DNA from: Cavia porcellus
Lineage: Eukaryota; Chordata; Mammalia; Rodentia; Caviidae
Direction: 5' to 3'
Assembly (NCBI RefSeq): GCF_034190915.1
Contig: NW_026947491.1
Location: forward strand, 25,794,101 to 25,858,100
Length of the DNA: 64,000 bases
Below the pieces are notes generated by a model that did not search any database, was not told the origin of the DNA, and saw only the letters and a list, made by a program, of their open reading frames with translations. The position numbers and the translations under genes are program-made. Shown piece by piece: positions 58,792 through 64,000 of this stretch (position 1 is the first letter of the stretch; each line of letters begins with the position of its first letter).

Positions 58792-58968
58792 GACTGGTCC
58801 TGCTTGTGGGAGAGGGAAAAAAAGTCGTAAACCAAGCACACTCCAAACACTGTGACACCCGTCTCCTTCACCAGCATTGCGCAGGTCCCCAGAAGCAAAC
58901 TGAGCAGCAGGAAGAAGGGTGAAGCCGCAGGAGGGAGACAGCCCCCCGCACCATGCTGGTCCAGACTC
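58792..58968 (-). CDS. TMTC1: TMTC1 internal coding exon (KETG exon)
   Basis: This 177-bp exon starts one base into the Arg codon left open by the previous exon and runs 58 further codons plus two bases. It begins SLDQHGAGG and continues through a hydrophobic segment (SPFFLLLSLLLGTCAMLVKE), the conserved KETG motif, a second hydrophobic stretch (VTVFGVCLVYDFF) and a hydrophilic end, SLSHKQDQ. Length and motifs agree with human TMTC1 as I know it, which also has 58 residues here. The acceptor is CCTGTCTTCCAG, with a pyrimidine tract, and the donor is GTAAGT at 58791-58786. The frame is intact and differs from the human protein mostly by conservative changes, so this looks like a functional exon. 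The intron separating it from the GIVGRAD exon is 2,294 bp. Confidence 0.9.
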
Positions 58969-61262
58969 CTGGAAGACAGGGGACAGTCTTTCAGCCTCAG
59001 AAGTGTGGGTCACGTAAGACACTTAAAGATAAGATACAGTATCAGTTTCACTGCACCCTAAGCAAGTAAGTAGGTCAGCAAAGACTTTTTCAAGAAGTTC
59101 ACCATGGAATCACTTAAAACTGCTAAGACAGGGGCTGGGGATTTAGCTCAGTGGCATAAGCGCCTGCCTTGCAAGCAGGTAGTTGTGAGTTCGATCCCTG
59201 GTACCAATAAAGAAAAAGACAAAAAAAAAAAAAAAACTGCTAAGACAGAAAAAAAATGCCTAGTAATAAACTTGTTACTTCAATTATGATATTTATAAAT
59301 TATGGTAAAATAGGGACTATAACAAATGAATGCTTGAAAGCTATTCAAAATTCTACCATAAAGGTGTATTTAGGGAGATGGCAAGAAGTTTAAGAGAATA
59401 CTTTGTAAGAAACAATATGAGTCACAAACAATTTCACAGCTCTGGGCAGTCAGCAGGTCCAACACCACTCTGTAGGTCCCAGCAGGGCCAGACAAGCAGT
59501 TACTCTGCCCACTGGGCTTCCTGTCCACTGCATGGGAAACAGGAGTGTTATAACAGAGGGAGCACTGAACAAACGTCTTTGTTTATTCACGCCAAATTTC
59601 ACTGTCATCATCATTAGACTGAAGTGTCTCCACCAAATAGTCAGGGGACAGATATACCAAAATATGACACACTCCTTTTTGTGACATTCTCACCTGTTTG
59701 TTTTCTTTGAGCCAATCCATACCTTAAGATTTATTTTCCATGAGCATGTATTAGGTAGGGTTTATTTCTTCTCAGCTTAACTTACAACAGGACTTTTCAA
59801 AAACTCTACCATCCTATAAAATCTTTCCACTGGATGAAAGAGTACTGGCCCCCGAAACAACCCATCGACAGGTGCTTTGTCTGCTGGCCCCCCTCCTCAA
59901 GTGAAGGCCAGTGCTTCTGAGCAAGTGATGAGCCTTCGAACAATCGCATACATTCCACACAGTTTTTACAGTAGATAAACTTTTTTCTGTAGAGTTGGTC
60001 TATGCCATAAACCTATGAAGGGGAGCAGGACAAATACCTGTGACAATACGGTTCAGTACCACATGGCCATGGACATACTGCCAGATTAACCAGGTTCCCA
60101 CACAGCATCACACAGAGGAAGCCCCAGAGAAAAAGTTTAAATTAAAGCAGTTAATTCTGGTGCAATACCAGCGTAAAGAAGATGCAAATGTAAAATTTGG
60201 GCTTAACTTTTTAAAACTTCACAACACTTCATGTGACTAAGATTTAGTGGGGGTCCAAAGCCAGGACTTGGAGACCAATACTATCCAGAGAAAAGGCTCC
60301 ATCCTTTGTCACAAATCTTCATGAGACTTAATTCATCCCATTGTTGACAGCAGGCTGACATTGGTTTCTACCAGGGTCCCGCATCTCAGTGCTGCTGGCA
60401 CTTTCCTGCAATGGACGCTATGCAGGGCCCATCCTGGGTCCTGGGGTGCTCATTTAGCAGCAATCTTGCTTTTGACCCGTCGGATGCCAGTAGCACCCCT
60501 TCAGATGTGCCAAGCAAAATGTCTGCAGACATCAGCAAAAGTTCCAGGAGGGAGGGTGGGAATGGGGGCCAAGGAAGGGGGCAGGCTGCTCCTGATGAAG
60601 ACCATGGGTATAGAACAGTGTTCCTCAGACAGAGTCCTGCGCCTTGTAAGATCAACCTCAGTGAGCCAATCTGCAGACCAAGGTCACAGACCCTTAAGCA
60701 GGCACTGCTCCAGGAAGCAGCAGTGTGGCAGACTGCCTCCTTTCAGGGGCCACACTCTGTGCCTCGATTCCTTTACCCCTCTTATGCTCTCCCAACTCTC
60801 CCTTTTCCTATGTGGCTACAACAGGACACAAGTGAGGATCTGACTGCTTGGCAGGAAGGGCACAGTACAGTGGAAAATTATTTTATTGCTTTTCATTTTC
60901 CCAGGGCAAAAAAGCATCTGTATTTTGACAAAAGGACTATGGGCCAGAAAACCACAGCTGAGAAACAGACCACAGACAAATAGACTAGAGCACTATAGCC
61001 AGTACATTTTGGCTCAGAGCTAAAATTCCAAATTCCATTCTCAGCCAAAAATTACAAGTAAAAGAAATAGGAAGAAAGCGCACAGGTTCCTAGCAGTGGG
61101 CAAGTAGTCTTTTCTAAGTGATACAACAACAGCTTCGAGTGGGACTGAAGACAAGAGCCTAGCATGGGCTAAGAAGGGGCTCCTGTCCGTGCAGCTCATC
61201 CAGCACTCACAGCCCAGGCGTCTCCCTCCTGTCCCCAGTGCGGCTCACTGAACAATACATAC
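58969..61262 (-). other. TMTC1: TMTC1 intron between the two intact exons
   Basis: This 2,294-bp intron runs from GTATGT to TTCCAG on the minus strand. It holds one young ID SINE (59131-59232). The remainder, including a long open frame at 60411-60983 on the plus strand, shows no recognisable domain, no conserved protein and no splice-supported exon. Confidence 0.8.
59131..59232 (+). mobile_element. Young ID SINE with perfect 15-bp target-site duplication
   Basis: GGGGCTGGGGATTTAGCTCA, GGCATAAGCGCCTGCCTTGC, GTGAGTTCGATCCCTGGTAC and a long A tail. The duplication AAAACTGCTAAGACA lies at 59116-59130 and 59233-59247. It lies in the intron between the two intact TMTC1 exons, sense opposite to the gene. 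Confidence 0.95.
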
Positions 61263-61336
61263 CTGTTGTAGGAGAGAAAGGCCAGGAGGAACAGGAGGCA
61301 TGCCAACACGTCAGCTCTGCCCACAATTCCAGCCAC
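61263..61336 (-). CDS. TMTC1: TMTC1 internal coding exon (GIVGRAD exon)
   Basis: This 74-bp exon of a protein O-mannosyltransferase of the TMTC family reads, in phase 0 on the minus strand, VAGIVGRADVLACLLFLL followed by AFLSYN and the first two bases of an Arg codon. That matches the conserved HTEAVAGIVGRAD region of TMTC1 as I know it; TMTC2-4 diverge just after GRAD. The acceptor is TTAACTCCTAG at 61337-61347 and the donor is GTATGT from 61262 downward. TMTC proteins sit in the ER membrane and O-mannosylate cadherins; the N-terminal half is polytopic and the C-terminal half is TPR repeats. This exon gives a short loop and then a hydrophobic membrane segment. The phase-2 end joins exactly to the exon at 58792-58968. 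The upstream exon was not found and is probably beyond the window. Confidence 0.88.
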
Positions 61337-61827
61337 CTAGGAGTTAACACAGTAACAAATTTAAAATTCAGAAGGTTATTCTCAGAATATCTTGCAGAAA
61401 TGTTTTTTATTTTAGATGAGTGGAAGGGCATAATAAAACAGAAAATGTAATGTTCTTCAAATTCTCATTTATGATGGACCACCTCTGACATATAGAGTCC
61501 ACCAAGGAAACGTACGCATGCTTTGGCGGACTGCTGTGCTTACTAATAAATGTCTGGAAGCAAATGGCCAACATTTATAATTGTAGAGGCCAAAGGTAAC
61601 ATATTAATTTCATGATGTCACAATAAATTTAGCATTAAAATATTATACAAGTTTTTCTTTTCCTGATGTGTGCGTACATTTTTTTTTGGTAGACTGTACA
61701 TTTAACAATAAGGCACAGAAGAAGAAAAACAGGAAGGCCAAAATTTTCATGATTTAACTTCTACTCTGTAGAAAGATAATTCACATCATCAAAGTTTATT
61801 CATTTATTGATTTTTCACAAAAGCTTT

Positions 61828-61915
61828 AAGAGCTGAGGGTGCAACTCAGTGTTAGAGCCCTTGCCTACCACGCACAGCGCCTTAGGTTCAAGTCACAGCA
61901 CCACACGTGCACACA
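61828..61915 (+). mobile_element. ID-like SINE (diverged)
   Basis: AGAGCTGAGGGTGCAACTCAG, TTAGAGCCCTTGCCTACCAC, AGGTTCAAGTCACAGCACC; the layout is that of an ID element, but several box positions are changed. Confidence 0.65.
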
Positions 61916-62074
61916 AACGCTGAAGCAATGCTGGGGATCAGCACTGTGCTGGTCTTTGGGCATCACACTGATAACAGAGCAGAGAATATTTACACAATGA
62001 AGGGAAAAAACAGGTGAGGAATTATACTTGTAACAAGAAACAGAATGAGTTTGAACTCATGATTGCTACACAAC

Positions 62075-62078
<4 letters not shown>

Positions 62079-62116
<38 letters not shown>

Positions 62117-62117
62117 C
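62079..62117. repeat. (TG)16(CG)3 microsatellite
   Basis: Sixteen TG units followed by CGCGCGC. Alternating purine-pyrimidine DNA of this kind can adopt Z-form. Confidence 0.93.
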
Positions 62118-62641
62118 ACATAGCTCTGCCAGTGAAAGGGCTTAAAGGCAACATATCCCAGTGGCACACATCAATACTGGCACCCACTATAAACCATTTT
62201 CCCTAAAGACAACACCAGCTCCTTTGAAAAAAGGCTGAGTTCTGGGCTGAGGTTAGGGATATTCCAGAGACTAGGCCATCTTCCTATGTCAAAAAAATCA
62301 GAAAGTACTGAAAATATGATAGTCAAAAGGACACAGAAGCCAACAACAAGAGGCCCTCACTGACCACAACTAAGATGATTTTAATATTGAAATAAAGGAG
62401 GGCCACATTATTTTATAAACCACAGGAAAAACAGAAACCCATGCGTCCATATGGAGTATATGTGGAGGATGAATAAAGGACACAAATGCAAGTATACAAC
62501 AGCAGATAAAGCATGAGAAAAAAGGTCAGTTCCTGCTTCACTAAAAAGGCAGCTAAAGGATGTGCAAGAACTAGGGGAGTTAGAAAATAACCATTTTGCC
62601 TCCAAAACAGTAAAGGAACAGCAAGGAACATCAACAGTTAT

Positions 62642-62735
62642 AGGGCTGGAGCACAGTACAGTTCAGTGGGAGAATGCCTGCCCGGCAGTGCAAGGCCCTG
62701 GGTTAGATTCCCGCACTGAAAATACAACGCTAAAC
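62642..62735 (+). mobile_element. ID-like SINE (diverged)
   Basis: GGGCTGGAGCACAGTACAGT, TGGGAGAATGCCTGCCCGGC, AAGGCCCTGGGTTAGATTCC and a short A-rich tail. Confidence 0.75.
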
Positions 62736-63020
62736 CTAGAGCATGAAAATTTTTGAGGTATAAGATATTTGCATGGCTTTAAAGTATTGCCTTATCAACT
62801 ATTCATTCTCTAGGAGAAATGTTTAAATATAACTGGAGAAAATGTTGTAGTGCACTATACCTTCCTTGAGGAATCAAAATTAAAGTCATCGTCCGTGAGA
62901 AAAACTATGCATTATTCTAGCCAAGGCTATTATAACCTAAATAAAATCACTGGAAAAGTCAGACAAACTCAACAGTCCATAAGATATAAACATATCATAT
63001 GTTTAAAAGTTATAAAATAA

Positions 63021-63114
63021 GGGCTGGGGATTTAGCTCAGCAGCATAAGCACCTGCCTTGCAAGCAGGCAGTCGTGAGTTCGATCCCCAGTGCCAATAAA
63101 AAAAATTAAAAAAT
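63021..63114 (+). mobile_element. Young ID SINE with target-site duplication
   Basis: GGGCTGGGGATTTAGCTCAG, GCATAAGCACCTGCCTTGCA, GAGTTCGATCCCCAGTGCC and an A-rich tail. The duplication AAGTTATAAAATA lies at 63007-63019 and 63115-63127. Confidence 0.94.
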
Positions 63115-63288
63115 AAGTTATAAAATATATCTTATATTAATATTTTATAATATACATTTTATTACATCTTAATTTATTGTGGTTTATGCCACATCATTCC
63201 TAATTAAATGATAATTCATGATCACAATACTGTATATATTACATGCTACAGAGGTATTACACTGTGGTACCTTGGTTGACAATCTTTT

Positions 63289-64000
63289 TTTTTTTATTTA
63301 AAGAGAAAAACAAAACTAAACGAAGCAAGACAGTAAAAGGCTAGAAGTAATATAGAATTTCAAGAGAAAAAATATACAGCAAGAGTTCACCAGTTAATAG
63401 ATCACACATTGTCATCTTACAAACAGCTGTCCAGATTACAAAATTAAAGCATACAAAGTGGAGATTAATACAGTGAGATTGCAGTCAGTCCTGTTCAATG
63501 ATCCAAGAAAAACTCAGCAATATGGTTCTCTATCCTACACATTTAAATACACTTGCAGTTATATCCTTTAGATCACATTCCTTCCTCTCTCTTTGACACT
63601 AACAATCACACATTTTAGTTTCCATTACTTCCACAATTTTTCCAACTTTTTCTTTGAAGAGGAAAAGAAAAAAGATTTTTAAAAAACCCAAAAAACAAAA
63701 AACAAAACAAGACGGACCAAAGAAAAACCCAATGTGACAAAGCAAAACAGAGTCAGTTAGATCAAGAGGATGGACATAGCATAAAATGAAAAAGAAAAAA
63801 AAAGGATTACTAGGTGATCAACAATGGTTACCATTATGCCTCTTGTTATCCTAAAAAGAGCAGCCTATATCAGCTGGTATAAAAGAATTGAACAAAACTG
63901 TACATAAGACCAATAAAACCACATGGGAGAGCTTACATGATTCCAAAGAAGGTAACAGTCAAATAATAACGGGCATCATAGAATATCTGGTTGCCTTCCA
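63289..64000 (-). mobile_element. LINE-1 3' end (continues past the window)
   Basis: On the minus strand it ends TTTTTCTCTTTAAATAAAAA. It contains the 3' UTR words of the intact element in order: a GATAACC-type/ACCATTGTTGATCA block (63806-63826), GCTTTGTCACATTG, GGACAGCTGTTTGTAAGATG and AACTGGTGAACTCTTGCTG. It is diverged from the copy at 45234-46438, so it is an older subfamily. ORF2 would lie beyond the right edge. Confidence 0.85.

Larger units (their letters stand above)
61337..64000 (-). other. TMTC1: TMTC1 intron upstream of the GIVGRAD exon (partial)
   Basis: The preceding exon should encode the end of the VHPIHTEA segment, and I did not find it here, so the intron runs past the window edge. 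It holds three ID SINEs, a TG microsatellite and the 3' end of a minus-strand LINE-1. The rest is A/T-rich unique sequence. Confidence 0.65.

Noticed and set aside
60361..60983. Overlapping plus-strand open frames of 160 and 190 codons
   Set aside because: No domain, low-complexity composition, no splice signals in support, and they sit in a TMTC1 intron on the opposite strand. Chance frames.

Overview
This is a stretch of a placental mammal's nuclear genome, and the repeats point to a rodent. It carries tRNA-Ala/BC1-type ID SINEs, 7SL-derived B1 SINEs, dimeric B1-ID SINEs, MaLR-type LTR remnants and a non-murine LINE-1 lineage. The ID tail (GGTACCRATAAARA..., then A-rich) and the B1-ID dimers fit a squirrel-like or hystricomorph rodent better than mouse or rat. 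I cannot settle the species from the sequence.

The host gene I recognise is TMTC1, an ER membrane O-mannosyltransferase of the TMTC family, on the minus strand. Two intact coding exons lie at 61263-61336 and 58792-58968. They join in phase and encode the conserved GIVGRAD segment followed by SLDQ...KETG...VYDFFSLS. A third block at 55904-56090 has the sequence and position of the next TMTC1 exon, but it carries frame-shifting length changes, an in-frame TGA and no GT donor at the expected place. It looks like a dead or skipped exon. The rest of the window (below 55904, between exons, and above 61336) reads as TMTC1 intron. I found no further exons by eye, and the other open frames look like chance.

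The intron is filled with mobile elements. At 39669-46464, antisense to TMTC1, is an almost intact full-length LINE-1 with 17-bp target-site duplications, a 5' UTR made of about two 260-bp repeated units, an intact ORF1, an ORF2 frame open for about 1,290 codons but without an upstream ATG, a 1.2-kb 3' UTR and a poly(A) tail. Degenerate LINE-1 copies lie at 1-3780, 27935-28670, 29390-30225, 33612-33945, 56685-56990 and 63289-64000. HAL1/L1-ORF1-like blocks lie at 21410-22350 and 25440-26055.

Structures not explained by ordinary repeats include a perfect 98-bp inverted repeat with arms 876 bp apart (19839-19936 and 20813-20910), a fold-back LINE-1 3' end at 57095-57345 inside a B1-ID SINE, a three-copy 42-bp minisatellite (35456-35581) and an exact 23-bp direct repeat spaced 780 bp apart (38522 and 39302).
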